Below, one piece after another: positions 13,556 through 25,415 of a DNA stretch of 64,000 nucleotides. Position 1 is the stretch's first letter. Every line of letters begins with the position of its first letter. The stretch is from Chrysogorgia sp. JL179-B06. Lineage: Eukaryota; Cnidaria; Anthozoa; Scleralcyonacea; Chrysogorgiidae. The stretch covers positions 2,638,501-2,702,500 of the forward strand of contig JAYKKM010000209.1 of assembly GCA_035772405.1 (NCBI GenBank). Reading direction: 5' to 3'. The position numbers and the translations under genes are program-made. A model generated the notes under the pieces. The model made no database searches. It had not been told where the DNA came from and worked only from the letters and a program-made list of their open reading frames with translations.

Positions 13556-13750
13556 ATTAGCTGTATCTTTGTTTCGAATTTTTATAGTTATTTAATATTT
13601 ACTATGTAATGTAGCTGATGATGATCTTTATATGATTTTATAGATGTATTTAGCATATATATAGCTGCACATGGGTTAATACCAGTTGGTACTTGTACCA
13701 GCTGATCCATTTTTTTGCAGGGTAAATAAAGTTTTTATTATTATTATTAT

Positions 13751-14003
13751 AGATCGATGTTACAACCGTAAATATACATCACAACCTGTAAATATTTAAA
13801 ATATGTTAGAAAAGCAGGATAGGAAATTTTTTAAAGCTGTTTCTAAGCAAGGTTCGCCTTTATACGATTTACTGCCTAAAAAGAAGTCTACCGTAAACAA
13901 AGGCTTGAGTATCAGGCCGTCAAGGAATGGAATGAACTTAGTCGAAACGTTAGGAACTCAAATGATATTCAAACTTTCAAACGTACTTTTTTAGCTGAAC
14001 TTT
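13751..14003 (+). pseudogene. LINE-A ORF2, displaced 3' end
   Basis: The sequence reads 'KQDRKFFKAVSKQGSPLYDL', a typical C-terminal end of LINE ORF2, followed by a frameshifted remainder ending near 14003. The frame joins with the LINE-A post-RT sequence ending at 10243, so LINE-B split this gene. Confidence 0.7.
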
Positions 14004-14362
14004 TATTTCAGTTATGATTATTTATAGATCTCATATTTGTATAAGGAATTTAAGATTGTTCATTTAGATTAATTCTCTATTTAGCTTTTCCAGGACCTCT
14101 CTGAAAATCACTGTTATGAGAGAGTGTTCCTTGAGCAGATATTTATATTTGCAATAAAGATGATTACTACTACTACTACCATCTATTCATTGAGAAAAAT
14201 GACCAGTCAACAACCTAATGTTAACACAGAACGTTTTAAGTTGTCGTATTTATAATTATAATTTATTCATAATGAAATAATTTTTATCTCTTATATATCT
14301 ACACTGTAACTTAAGATATGTATTTTTATCTTTTGAATCTAATAAAGACTGAATAATAATAA

Positions 14363-15412
14363 CTCGACCACACCAAGAGGCCACTTTCTTCTATTTTGCT
14401 CATCTGATCGCAACGTCACCCTTCGACACAGTGAATGACTTGCTCTCGTGCTAATGGTTGTGACGTTCTCGTAGTCCACATAGATACTCTCTGGACCACC
14501 TGCGCCACATGGCATCTTTGCACTTTGAGATATCTCGTACGTTTCTGTAAATCCAGTTCTTCCATATAAGGTCGAGATAGACAGGTCGTGTAGTGCTGCA
14601 AGTATACAACGTTATCTAGGATTTCACTTCTTTCTTGGCTCGCTTTAGGTACTTTTATAGGGCCGGCGAAGTCCACGTCCACCACTTGGAACAGACGGCC
14701 TCCTTTCATCCAATCTAAAGGAAGTAGTCTAGGTAGTGGTTGTTCCACAGTTCTTGCTTGAAACCGACGACATCCAAAACAACGCTTGACAATTTTACAG
14801 GTTAGTTGAAGCCTAGGAACCAAGTAATACTCTCTCACGCATGCCATCATCAAACCAACTCCCCCATGGAGTGTGCGCTCTTGTTCATTCGCTTGCAGAT
14901 TGAGTCGCAACCGGTCGTCTTTGATGTCGCATTTGGCTTACCCGTTTTATCCAAAAAGGCGTTGCTGTTCAATCTCTTCTGTTGTCAACGGCCCTCTCAC
15001 GTGTTGGTTTGGAACAACTTTTGCTTCACTTTCTTTGGTTGCTTTCGTTGTGATATCTGGTGGCCAGTTCTCTTGATCGGACAACCATTCTGGTCCGTCC
15101 AAGCAAAGGTTGTGGTCTTTCACTTCACCTCTGCTTCCAAGGTCAGCTGGATTCTCCTGCATAGGTACACGCCACTGGATCTGCGAATGGGATTGGATCT
15201 TGCGAACCCGATTCGCAACAAAGTGCTTGTGCTCGCCTGTACCTCTTATCCAGTGGAGTGCGACGGTACTATCCAGCCAGCCATGCGAGCTCGTCACCGG
15301 GGATACTTCCAAGGCCTCTTGCAGGTTACTAACGAGGTTGGTTGCCATGTGTCAAATCTTGCTTTCGCTGCCACGAGACTCTCAGTCATTACTGGACCTA
15401 GTGGTGGCGAAA
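14363..15412 (-). pseudogene. BEL/Pao pol: RNase H and integrase
   Basis: The frame at 14947-15348 has the BEL-type RNase H end: 'WLDSTVALHWIRGTGEHKHF', 'VANRVRKIQ', 'ENPADLGSRG'. The frame at 14416-14910 continues into the integrase: 'HGGVGLMMACVREYYLVPRL', a CxxC ('CFGC'), and the first catalytic aspartate region 'VDVDFAGPI'. Several frameshifts follow. The last codons before 14363 join to the DUF5641-like end at 8472. The reverse transcriptase half is absent because LINE-C abuts at about 15415. Confidence 0.8.
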
Positions 15413-15415
15413 TTA

Positions 15416-16640
15416 GGGGTTTTTTTTGTTTTTTTTTAATTTATTGGATTTGTCACTGGTAAATTACAAGAATAATAATAAAAAACGTCAAAAATGTGGC
15501 AGGGTGGCCGCAACAGCATACGCCAATTATAGCGGTCCCAGGTATGTAAGAATAAAAATAAAGTAAAAATCAGAGAGCACCAGCGAAACTCCGGGCTGAG
15601 CTACACTTTGGACAAACTGTTTTCCATGTCCTGGGGTCGTCCACATCATAGGGCACCAACCCTGCTGTTATGTAGTAATGCAGCAGGTGCTCTTTGAATT
15701 CCACCGGGGTGACAACAATTAACCGCATCTCGATCGGTAGAACGTTCCATGTGCTGCACGCTTATAAAGGACCGCTGAAAAGTTAGTGTTTTACATCTTC
15801 GCTGGCGGAAATGTAGAAGGTTTGCTGTTGAAGAGGTTCTTGTTAATCGTTTAGGTGTACAGGGAACATGTAGTTCGGGGTTGATTTTGGTAAGTTTGTT
15901 AGTAGCTGTGAAAAAGAAGATCATGTCCAGATATTCATGTAAGTGATTGGAAGTAAGTTTAGAGATGGAATGGAAGGTTTAAGATAACTTTGGTTGCTCG
16001 ACGTTGGTATTGTTCGACACGCCTGATCAGTTAATAGACAGCGGTGACCATATCTGTGTAGCATATCCAAGATGCAGGCGTACGATCGCTAAGTAGGTGG
16101 TTCAACGAACAGAAGAATTGGTGACCTCTTAAATGTCCGATGTATTAAGCCAAGCATTCGATTTACTGTAGTTGCCTGGACAACAACTTGTTTTGACCAA
16201 GTCAAATCACTTGTTATCAAAACACCAAGATCTCGTTCTGCTTCACGCTTTTCAATCAGTTTATCTTTAAGATGGTATGAGTATTTGACTGGAACCTTTT
16301 TACGAGTGATGGATTGGGATTTTATTTTTAACTCATTGAAGTTGAGACCAGAACAAGATGATATCGTTTTGTAGAAGCTCAGCGTCATGACGAGTATCGA
16401 TCGTTTTGAACAATTTGGTGTCAACAGGTCGTTTACATATAGGAGGAAGAGCAATGGTCCTAGGATCGATCTTATGGTACTTCTGATGTTACGGGTAGAG
16501 TAGATACGGGTATGATTACACATTATTATTATTTCCCATCAAGTATGAGCCAAACCAAGAGTGGAGATTGCCTTGATGTTTATTTCCCACAGTTTCTCGA
16601 GTAGAACACTGTGACGTACCAATTATCAAACGATCAGAAG
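15416..16640 (-). pseudogene. LINE-C fragment (RT end and 3' tail)
   Basis: On the minus strand the sequence contains 'SILGPLLFLLYVNDLL' (RT motif), then 'AERDLGVLITSDLTWSKQV', then a frameshifted ORF2 end around 15646-15924. The 3' tail at 15416-15480 is A-rich with an AATAAA-like signal. The FADD segment is frameshifted. It is a 5'-truncated, dead LINE inserted next to the BEL pol remnant. Confidence 0.7.
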
Positions 16641-17855
16641 AAAGAAAGAACGCATGAAGAGTGGCATATTTATAACGCCCAGTTTCGCAAGGCGCCTGAC
16701 TGGATAATGCAATATTTCGCGACTGGACAAAAACTTGTCTACCATAGGTAGCCTGAGTAATTATACACTGTTTACTGTACAAAACAAAAGCGATAGAGGG
16801 AGAGCATGTGCCCGAAGGCAGGCTTTACAAATACCCCATGTCTAGACATCGAAGGTTTGAAGAAGCCATCAAAGAAATCGAAGATGCAGAGGTTCAGCAA
16901 CGGTGTTCCTCGTCCTACTCTCCTAATTCCTCTTTTCACCCCACGATTGTCGACCAATCCCAGACTGTTCAAGGCACCACCGAAGACCATGTGAGTGTGA
17001 CATGTAATAAACAACAATGAAAATAATAATAACTTCTGTTTAGAATATATATTATATATATATATACATGCCAGTCAAGGATAGATTCACGACGATAACC
17101 AACAAGTAAACAAGATGCCTGTTAGGCATTAACTTGGGCTTAGAGAATTGCAGCGAATTGGCAACTAACTTCATGGGATTATGATCACTGCTGTTCGAGA
17201 CTGTTGGAGCTGCAAACAGACTGTTAATTGTTATGGTGCTTGCATTTAGTTTTGGGCTGGCTGTGTGGCATATCTGCTTGGGTATTTAAATTGTAGTAAA
17301 CTTCTCAAACTCTGGTGCTGATTGGCACGAATTTCCCCATGAATAGCATCAGTAAGAGCTGCTCTCACATGTCTATTGCCTAAGCAGATTTTGTGATGCC
17401 ACGAATGTTTTAATACCACAACCGAGTGCTCAGTGTTAGAAGATAGATGGAAATAATGGACAAAAGAAGGCCTCAAACGATAAAGATTACGAGAAGCGAT
17501 TTGGTTGTCAACTCTGTTGTTTATGTTGTAGTCCAATTACAAAAGCCACGTTACTCTTTTTCTACCTTGTGTTTACTCGTTTCGAAATCGCTCGTCATCT
17601 TTTAGTGTACGTCTACCACGTCTTTACAAATTTAGTTTTTTCTTTAGTGTCTTTACAAATTCAACAACGCGTTTAACAATAACATGAACATCAAGAGAAT
17701 TCCAATAACAATGCTTATACAGTCTACAATCAACCGTCAATGTTGTCATGGTTTAGACATCGTGGTATGTACGTCTGCATAAATCTGTACCACGCTGTGC
17801 ATTTGGCAGGCGTTATGGTATTCATATTCCTTTGAGCAGCTTCTAACAGAATTCT
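16641..17855. other. Unassigned spacer with an AT microsatellite
   Basis: No recognisable protein. A (ta)n stretch lies at about 17046-17070. A 96-codon minus-strand frame at 17246-17536 has no features that I can identify and is not claimed as a gene. Confidence 0.4.
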
Positions 17856-18724
17856 TTACCGATGTTCTCCAAGTGGTATGCCTTGGTTTCTGGCCTCGTT
17901 TCTGTCTTGTATTCTTTGTTGAATGACAGGACGTGAAATATCCGCTTTAATGTCTGCTTTTAAGGCACTTATCGCTTGCTCAACGATAGTTAGGAAGGGC
18001 GAATAGGGAGGTAGCATTTCGATTTCCCGTGTTCTCTCTAGGGATGTCTGCATTACGGTGAGCAGGGGCATTATCAAAAATCAATAAATGTTTGTTCGTC
18101 TTGGTTAAGCCATCGACCAACTTCCATCAAAAAACATTGAAACCTTCTCTGTTCATCACGCCAATTCGAGCTGTGTGGTACACAAGACCATTTGTTGGTG
18201 ATATGGCCAAATAAATCGTGACATTTCTACCACGCTGACCAGCAACCTGACGATACGCTCGTTCTCCGATTACAGCCCTTCCACAACTCCTTGCAGTCCA
18301 AATATTGTATCCACATTCGTCGATGTACATGCACTGGTTTATCACCGCTTGTGTCATAAACCAGTTGGCATATTCATACCATCTCTCCACCACGTCAGGT
18401 CTGTTTCTATCAGCTGGCACCTGCCTGGCTAGTTTTACCCGTATCAGCATACCATTATCTGGTAACCTTCCTCGAAGCTCTTGATTGATTTGTTTTAAGG
18501 TTAAGAGGCAGTTTTCATTTACAATTTCATTTAGGCAATCCCTCATCTCCTCGTCTTTCGTTGACTCGTCCTTCACGATTGTATTTCGCCACAATGCTTC
18601 TGGCAGTACTTCTATTCACACCCAGAGTATCTGCAACTGCAAGATAATCTTCTGAAGGATCTTCAAAAGCTCTAACAATTCTTTCTCGAGTTTCATTCGG
18701 GATACGATTTCTTCTTCGACGCAT
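17856..18724 (-). pseudogene. Tc1/mariner (IS630-like) transposase, degenerate
   Basis: An N-terminal helix-turn-helix region reads 'ETRERIVRAFEDPSEDYLAV' and 'LGVNRSTARSIVAKY'. The catalytic domain shows the first acidic residue in 'MYIDECGYNIW', the second in 'FDNAPAHRNA' near 18070, and the third region 'LPPYSPFLTIVEQAIS'. The pieces lie in three frames (18527-18724, 18127-18594, 17856-18077), so at least two frameshifts or stops break it. I could not identify its terminal inverted repeats. Confidence 0.8.
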
Positions 18725-18993
18725 GTCTGCTCTACCAAACTGAATGAATTGAAGACGGGTTTTTATAGTGTATGAACACTTTTGTGATATGCTGTCTTAA
18801 AGGAGCAGTGTCACCGTCTGCGCATCTTTTTTGCGCATAACAAACAATTGTCGGAAATCGCTCGGTCGCTATAATCGCCATTGTTTTGAAGCTTTGTAAT
18901 GATTCTGAGGTAAGTCAAAATATGCATATTTTACATATTTTTTGTAAAGCAATACACATCTAATTGAACAAGATGATATCTTGATTTACATAG

Positions 18994-20073
18994 GCAAATC
19001 GTTGTGATTGCAAGAGTTCTTGCAGCGTAAAAAGGAAGGAAAATGGAACCCGAGGTTGTCCGTGCAAGGGTAGAAATATGGCGTGTTTGGCGGAATGTCG
19101 TTGTGGTACACGTGCAAAACCTTGCCAAAATAAGGTAAAACTATCTAAACTTTTCTATATTTACAACTTTGTTTATATTCTTATTACATAATTTGTCTGA
19201 TTTTGGTACAGGGAACGGCCGATAAACCTGAAAGAGAACGCGAAAGTCGGGGAAGACGAAAAACAGCAGGGAATGCATGACAAGGTTTTTGCCTTACCCA
19301 TGCTCCTACAGAGTCGCAGGAAATGCAAAGGGAAAAGGAACACGAAAATGTAAAGGTAACGCTTTTAATGTTGTACTTTAAAATAATTAGTTTGCATATA
19401 CAGTATTTTGTCAGGGTTCTACATATATTGTCATTCATAACAACTTGTACCACTGTATTTATTTTAGAAATTTATAGCTACACTAGACGCTAGTATGGTG
19501 AAAAAGCTAGCTGTTTGCAGTCTTGGTCGAGGTATTATGGACTATATCGATATATTACTGATCATGGAAGATGACCTCAATGAAGATGACCTCGATGAAG
19601 ATGACCTCGATGAAGATGACAGGTTAGTTGAATTTGGTGAATCCTCAAATGAAAATCCATTGAACCCATGTATAGACCCGTCTCAGAGTCCTTCTCAATC
19701 ATAGAACCCAAATCCTACACAAGATCCCACACCTGCATCTGTGCCAGATTGGTGCAAATGCGGAAAATGCAGACCAATTCCGCAAGAAGTCGAGAATAAA
19801 TGCTGTAAGCAAAAGAAATGAATAACCCAAACTTCTCATTTCGCCAAATTATGCCTTGATCCAGATGTGCTGGAGCTTTGTATCCACAATACAAGTGATA
19901 TTCGAAACGACAGAGAGGACAACAGCACAAGGGCATTCTGCAAAGCTGCATATAGACAGTTTATTCTTGCACGCCATGGCTATCTAGGCAAAGGGAATTG
20001 ACGAGTATGTCCATCCTGTGTGGTTTTAAAGATTAGAGAACGGTACCCATCAGTTACTGGTGTTTACATGGTA
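18994..20073 (+). pseudogene. CXC (tesmin-like) plus P2X7-ballast-like pseudogene
   Basis: An exon at 18994-19134, bounded by 'tacatag' and 'gtaaaac', encodes a cysteine-rich segment including 'RGCPCKGRNMACLAECRCGT', like tesmin/TSO1 CXC motifs. Later exons follow around 19211 and 19469. An acidic stretch is built on a 12-bp repeat ('gatgacctcgat', 19570-19620). From 19735 the sequence reads 'VPDWCKCGKCRPIPQEVENK', 'CLDPDVLELCIHNTSDIRND' and 'VCPSCVVLKIRERYPS', the pattern of the P2X7 receptor intracellular (ballast) domain as it occurs in repetitive invertebrate gene families. Stops near 19820 and 20000 show decay. No transmembrane P2X channel is present. Confidence 0.6.
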
Positions 20074-20260
20074 TAGAGACCATTAATTATTATTTTAATT
20101 TAAATGTAAATATAGTACGAACATTATTTGGGTAAAACATAGGGTTCACTGGATATTGATTTTGTTATTTTTGTTACTGTAAGACAATTTTAAAGCTTGC
20201 AATTTCAATTTGTTCTATATTTGTTATATCTACTTCTATTGTTCTCATCATTATACTGTT

Positions 20261-21140
20261 TTATTTCGAGGATTTGTCACTTGCAAATCTGCTCCTTCTT
20301 TGGACAATTTCCTTTGTTTGAGGTGGTGGAATGTGGGCTATGGTTGGGGAGATGAGGGCAGGGTTGCTATCATTCAACAAAATATGTCATGTGACACTGT
20401 CGACGTCCTCTATTCTTCTGCTCAAAATTTTGGATATGAGTACTGGGATGTATTCATAACCCTTTTCAACTTTAACAATGTTCACATCCCACTGCCTGGT
20501 TCTTGGATTATACTTCCTGGTGATTCGCTCTTCCCCAGACTTGGTCTTTGCTTGGGGAAGAACAACATGGTAATTCCAGTCGATTGCTGTGAGCTGTTTC
20601 CGGGCTTTATATGCATTGTATCTAAAATTAAATAAGGATTTAATTAAGGATTTTTAGAACAGCCTTGAATATTCAGCGATGTAAAAATAGTATGCTTGGG
20701 ATACACAGAACACAAAATGACATACAGCAACATACACAACCATGCATACACCAACCTGAAAGCCATTCGCTTTGGTATGTAGACAAAAGTTGGTGTCAAT
20801 GTATCATTGACTGTATTTTTAGGTATTTATAAAAGGGCTAAATAAGGTGAATTATTATATTATAATCTTAAACTGTACCTGTCTTCTTTCTCAAAGCTGC
20901 CACTATCAGTAGTTTCGCCCGCATCATCAGTAAATAATGATGCATTCATGTTTGTGGATGTCTCCAGTAAAACTATAATTGTATGAATAGAAAATAATTT
21001 TATATTTTAACTCCTCACCTGATATTTTCAAAGCCTGTGCCTTGATAAACATGCAATTGATTACAGTATATAGCAATATATAAATACCTCTTGTGGGGTG
21101 ATATATCCACTCCAAACTGCTAACCATTCCCTCATGCTGT
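20261..21140 (-). pseudogene. Spliced minus-strand gene remnant, repetitive family
   Basis: The last exon (20261-20621) has a clean acceptor (TTATTTAATTTTAG) and encodes 'TAIDWNYHVVLPQAKTKSGE', 'RKYNPRTRQWDVNIVKVEKG' and 'SPTIAHIPPPQTKEIVQRRS', with one in-frame TGA. Another exon ends at the donor at 20879 ('EKEDR', then GTACAG). Further candidate exons lie at about 21010-21035 and 21087-21144. It converges on the CXC/P2X7-like remnant. The protein resembles repetitive, probably transposon-derived, invertebrate families, but I do not recognise a function. Confidence 0.45.
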
Positions 21141-21182
21141 TCAGAACACTGAAAAAGGTAAGTTAATTGGTCAAACTAGCTT

Positions 21183-21394
21183 TTCAAGCTTGAACGCAAA
21201 TGGTAGTAAAGGAATCACCGCCACCCACACATCATGTCTGTTATCAAAATATTCGCAGAAAACAAATGTGCTTTTATCATATAAAACAAACGTGCGAAAT
21301 ACTTCAAGCTTGAACGCAAATGGTAGTAAAGGAATCACCGCCACATCATGTCTGTTATCAAAATATTCGCAGAAAACAAATGTGCTTTATTGTT
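21183..21394. repeat. Two tandem copies of a ~120-bp repeat
   Basis: 'ttcaagcttgaacgcaaatg' begins one copy at 21183 and the next at 21303. Both continue through 'catgtctgttatcaaaatat' with small indels. Confidence 0.85.
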
Positions 21395-21472
21395 CCTCAT
21401 TTTAATATAAGTAACAAGTTATGTGAGTTACGTGCTCCATTGGAACGGGATGGGTTTAACCAGCCACCAATT

Positions 21473-21569
21473 ACCAAACCAATCAGCAAACATCAATTTA
21501 TGTTTGGTGGTGTTAGAGTACCAAACCAATCAGCAAACATCAATTTACGTTTGGTGGTGTCAGAGTATC
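21473..21569. repeat. Two tandem copies of a 47-bp repeat
   Basis: The unit beginning 'accaaaccaatcagcaaaca' occurs at 21473 and 21520, each copy containing 'gtttggtggtgt'. The arms are partly self-complementary. Confidence 0.85.
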
Positions 21570-22775
21570 GACCACTCAGGAAAACACATTAACCCTTGCA
21601 ACAGTAGCAAGTAAGGAAGCCGATCCAGATGACGACAGACAGATGTTCAGAGTACAAGTTATAAACTCGGAAAAACCCTTGCAGCCGAGTATAAAGCTAT
21701 CTATGAAAAACAAAAACAAAACGAATGCAAAAGGAAGCTAGACCATCAACCTCAAAATATTTCCAGACGAGGACCAAGAAGCTAAAAATCCCGAAGTAAA
21801 GAGCATCAATACATTTTTGTGCCCACCCAAACCATGGTGAGCGAAGGGCATTAAGATTTACTCAACTGACGAATTGGAAAGTGCTCACGGATACGAGAAA
21901 GCGCGACGAAAGTATTGGAATAAAGAAGCTAAAAGTGTTTCGTCTTCCACAAAGCTATCTCGCTAGCAGATAGCTCAAAAAATTAACGAGAATTGGCGAA
22001 AAGAGAAAATTACTATTTTGGAAAACGAATTTGATTCAAAATTTACTTCTGGAGATGATGCAATAAACGTTACCAAGAAAACATTGGGAAAAAAATATGG
22101 CAAGAGTAAGAGATATTAAAAAAGAAATCTCTACTGTGGAAGATATTTCGAAGATGAAAAAAGTGAAAATTTATGTCAAGTCAGTACAAAACTTTGTTGG
22201 AAAACCTCCTCAATCATGAAATAAGTCAGATACAGTCCTCGGGGCTTTATATAGCATAAATCGCTCGTTCTCTGGCTTTATCTCTTACTTATTGATGATT
22301 TTGCTCTTCAGAAATCCCGTAAAGCTAATCTTTACATGTTTTATACAGAATGAGAAACACTTTATGTACATGTTTATACTCATTACTTCTGTTTATATTT
22401 GTATGTACATAAGTCATAATGTAGTTAATGTCTACTAGTTAGACTTTTTTTAAATAGTTTATTTTTATACTCTTATACTTCATTACTTCATACTGTTGAC
22501 TGTTCAACAGCATCTATAGAAGACAGCCATGCCATCAATGTTCATTATCTGTCACAAAGGAAACTATAGATTGTTTGCACATAAAACAACTTACCATAAT
22601 ATGTTTAGTTTGGGCTCTGGCCACAATATGATCACGAATAAATAATATAATTTTTTGTTTGGCACGTTTGTTTTGGAAATCAACCAAGATGGCTTCCAAT
22701 TGTGATGTAATGACTATGACTGACCTATGACGTCATCTGTAGGAAGGGGCCCCGCGCTCGAAATATGCCGCAATG
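21570..22775. other. Unassigned spacer
   Basis: Possible decayed coding sequence around 21640-22200 (lysine- and asparagine-rich in several frames), but no continuous frame and no recognisable domain. The remainder is AT-rich with no structure seen. Confidence 0.4.
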
Positions 22776-24244
22776 GCCAGTGTGGAAGCAAGCCTCTCTG
22801 AATGTCATGTTTCCCATAAATCTAATGCAAACTGCTCAGTCTCACTCCACCCCAGGCCTCCCAACCTCGTACCCACGCTCGCTGCGAAGAGGCACCCAGA
22901 TTCTGGGTGCCACGTGTATGCCAATAATATTACCTTGGAAGGGAGGGTCGAATCATATTTATATCATGTTAGAATATATTGCTTTTCTATCTTGCAATTT
23001 TAAATAGTTAATAGTATATATTGCGATAAAATAAATTTATCTGCCTCGAATGTACTTTATATTTAAAGAAGGATGTGCTTTGTATTCTTCCCACTGGTTA
23101 GGGAAAGTCTTTGATTTTTATCTTCCTGGGTTGCTTTTTGTGAAGATAAAGTGGACGAAGTTCTGATCAATGCCAGGCAATCGAAATATATTGGTATATC
23201 AGCAGACAACAGCTACAACCATTGTCATCGTAGTTTCACCTTTAAAATCGCTGATGAGTATAAACCAGATTACCCGTCTAAGCTCAAGCGGTTTCGAGCA
23301 TCAGTTATTGCGTTAAAGACAAGGCAGTGGCTATTCGTACGGTAACCGTGTGCCACCATTTATTTGCTATTCATACGGTAGTCTCTTAGAATTCAAACCC
23401 TAACCAAAATACTGCCCTAATCTAACCAAAAGAAATATACAGAAAAGGAAAACTCGACCGGAAATCGCGGGTTGGAAACGAACAAACGAACGGCTATTTA
23501 TTGTTGTTATCTCCTACCGTACGAATAGACAATTCATAAAGACAAACGAGGGCCCAGAGCATGAACGAAATGATAACTCCCTTGTCCTTGACTTTCGACT
23601 TTGTGAAGAAGATAAATTGCGCATTGGCCGTTACCATATCGTCGTTTTGTTTTGTTGAAGATCGTTACATTATTATCTTCAGCGTTCTTTAAAATCGTGT
23701 GAATCGAATCTTTACACAAATTCTTGTATCGAGGAAGAAAACAAAGCCGACAAGAGGAAATTTCTGTTGATACGCTCTTATAAACCTTTCGGTGTGCCTT
23801 TTGTAGCCATCAGGACAAAGCGATTTAAAAGAACACCTGGACACATGTTGGCACTTCGTAATCCGATATTCTCCGCGAATAAAGAGGTGTTAACGGGATG
23901 ATATTTCTACTTTCTTGTTGAAACTACTTTCTTGCATAGAACTTTGTCCAAAGAATGGAAATATTTCTTTCGAAGAACGACTTTCTTATATGTGACAAAC
24001 TATTTCTTCCCACCCTGCACACAATGGATTTTTTTGTTAGCATCCAGAATCTGGGTGCCTCAGCCTGGGGGGCGGGCGGCGAGCGGAGACGAGACCCTGG
24101 GTACGAGGTTGCAGGCCTCCCTGCCCTGGTAAGGGACTGCCAGTTGCCAGGCAGTGTTTCACAGCCTTCCCAACCTAACAACACTTGGAAAAAGTAGCTA
24201 CAGATGGGCCAGTGTGGAAGCATGCCTCTCTGAATGTCATGTTT
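22776..24244. repeat. 38-bp direct repeat flanking a transposon insertion
   Basis: 'ggccagtgtggaagca' followed by 'gcctctctgaatgtcatgtt' occurs at 22776-22812 and again at 24207-24244 in the same orientation, with one mismatch. It lies outside the TIR element at 22862-24111, by 40 bp on the left and 87 bp on the right, so it is not that element's TSD. Confidence 0.8.
22862..24111. mobile_element. Non-autonomous DNA transposon, 9-bp TSD (copy 2)
   Basis: The inverted ends begin CAACCTCGTACCC and end GGGTACGAGGTTG, with internal matching 'aggcacccagattctgg'. An exact 9-bp duplication CAGGCCTCC flanks it (22853-22861 and 24112-24120). The TIR is clearly related to that of the 6190-8125 element, so both belong to one family. 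No transposase is encoded. Confidence 0.8.
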
Positions 24245-24374
24245 TGTCTCTTACTTCGTGTACCGGACACAAGAATTAGCATGAGTAAAATGTTAGTTAG
24301 CACTGTATATAGCTGCCTCATTCTCTAATAGGTTTCATTCATAAATTGGACAATTGCAGGAGGTAGTTCTATAG

Positions 24375-24990
24375 GATAGGATAGGATAGAAACTTTATTT
24401 AAAGAGGGTTACACTAAATAGTACAAAGTACTAACAAACTTGTGGCCCTCGAAAAATTTTACAAAATGAAAATGTATATATGTGTATACCTATATATATG
24501 TACAAAAGTATAAAAATATAAAAATTAATGACTAAATTACATGAAAATGTTAATATAATGATATAAGGTGAGGTCTTAATTACATGACCGTTGAAATATA
24601 CACTGTGTAAAGTTAAAAGTTAAAATCAGAAAAAGATGTGAATTGCTTAAATTCTTTTTGGTAATCACGAAAACACCTATACAAAGACTGCTTAAAGAAA
24701 TTAAGGGAGCCGGATGAACGCAGACTAAGTGGCAGTTTGTTCCAAATGTTAATAGCGTAACTGAAAAGGTTCGGCCAGCTTCTGTAACTCTAGTGAATTT
24801 AGGTGTTATTAAGCTCAAATGAGCACTACGTGTGTTTCTAGAATGTTGCTGACTATTTAATTTTAAGAGTTTGTTTAAATACTCAGGAGTATCATTAACA
24901 GTACGTTTGTATACTATTATACATTTTCTAATGTCCGACTCTACATAAAAAGGTATCCAACCAAGTCTGTTAAAGTGCCCCTGCGACGAA
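24375..24990 (-). pseudogene. LINE-D 3' fragment
   Basis: On the minus strand the end of an ORF2 is visible ('TPKFTRVTEAGRTFSV', then 'SLYRCFRDYQKEFKQF' in a shifted frame). It is followed by a 3' UTR, an AATAAA signal near 24398 and a (TATCC)n tail at 24374-24388. It is 5'-truncated and frameshifted. Confidence 0.7.
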
Positions 24991-25415
24991 ATATCACATT
25001 ACGTTTTCTGGTATTTTTTGTTACAGAACGTCATTTTAGGTTAATAAATGTTCACATTTGCCAAAAAATTGAACAAGAAACACTCTATCACAAGAAATTT
25101 AACCTCCAAAGTCGCCCAAATTTTGTCCGCCATTGCTCAAAACTTGTTCCAGACGAGCCCGCGATTACACAGCAGATTATGTGATTATGACTTCAAAGAC
25201 TCAACAAGTGACAAAGCTTTATGGAAATTAAACGAATTATACGACAAATTACAATAGAAAGTTTTCCCCAAGTAGCTTTATATTCATATATAACTAGCCA
25301 CGTGTTGAGTCTTTGACGTCACTTCCTCTAATCGCAACCTAAGCGTCCGGAACATGTTTGAGTAATGGCGGCCGTATAATCTCGTATAAAAACAGTCTGA
25401 AAGGCGACTTCTCAT
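24991..25415. other. Host flank left of the tandem array
   Basis: A 69-codon plus-strand frame (25048-25257) has no recognisable domain and does not recur in the array. Homology to the repeated unit starts abruptly at 25416, so this is the chromosomal flank or an older repeat. Confidence 0.5.

Larger units (their letters stand above)
10244..13749 (+). mobile_element. LINE-B, inserted in LINE-A
   Basis: A 5'-truncated CR1/L2-like LINE whose 3' end is 'ggtaaataaagtttttatta' followed by TTA repeats. The LINE-A coding frame reads directly across its ends, which demonstrates the insertion. A hAT MITE (10280-11046) is nested near its own 5' end. Confidence 0.8.
8473..14360 (+). mobile_element. LINE-A, inserted in BEL pol and itself interrupted
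   Basis: A 5'-truncated non-LTR retrotransposon: endonuclease remnant, reverse transcriptase, then a 3' end with an (aat)n-like tail at 14360. It is flanked by 'aactc' on both sides. LINE-B (10244-13749) is inserted in its post-RT coding region. A (tac)n stretch at about 14163-14180 could instead mark the true 3' end, in which case 14181-14360 would be a separate LINE tail. Confidence 0.7.

Noticed and set aside
14806..15462. 218-codon plus-strand frame
   Set aside because: Antisense shadow of the BEL RNase H and integrase coding sequence.
16806..17020. Overlapping short frames on both strands
   Set aside because: No domain or family pattern; likely chance or LINE debris.
20210..20635. 141-codon plus-strand frame
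   Set aside because: The minus strand of the same stretch reads as a spliced exon with a clean acceptor and protein-like composition, so this is its shadow.
21183..21569. Short tandem repeats as a satellite array
   Set aside because: Only two copies of each unit; too few for a satellite.
25048..25257. 69-codon plus-strand frame left of the array
   Set aside because: No recognisable domain, no splice context and no second copy in the window.
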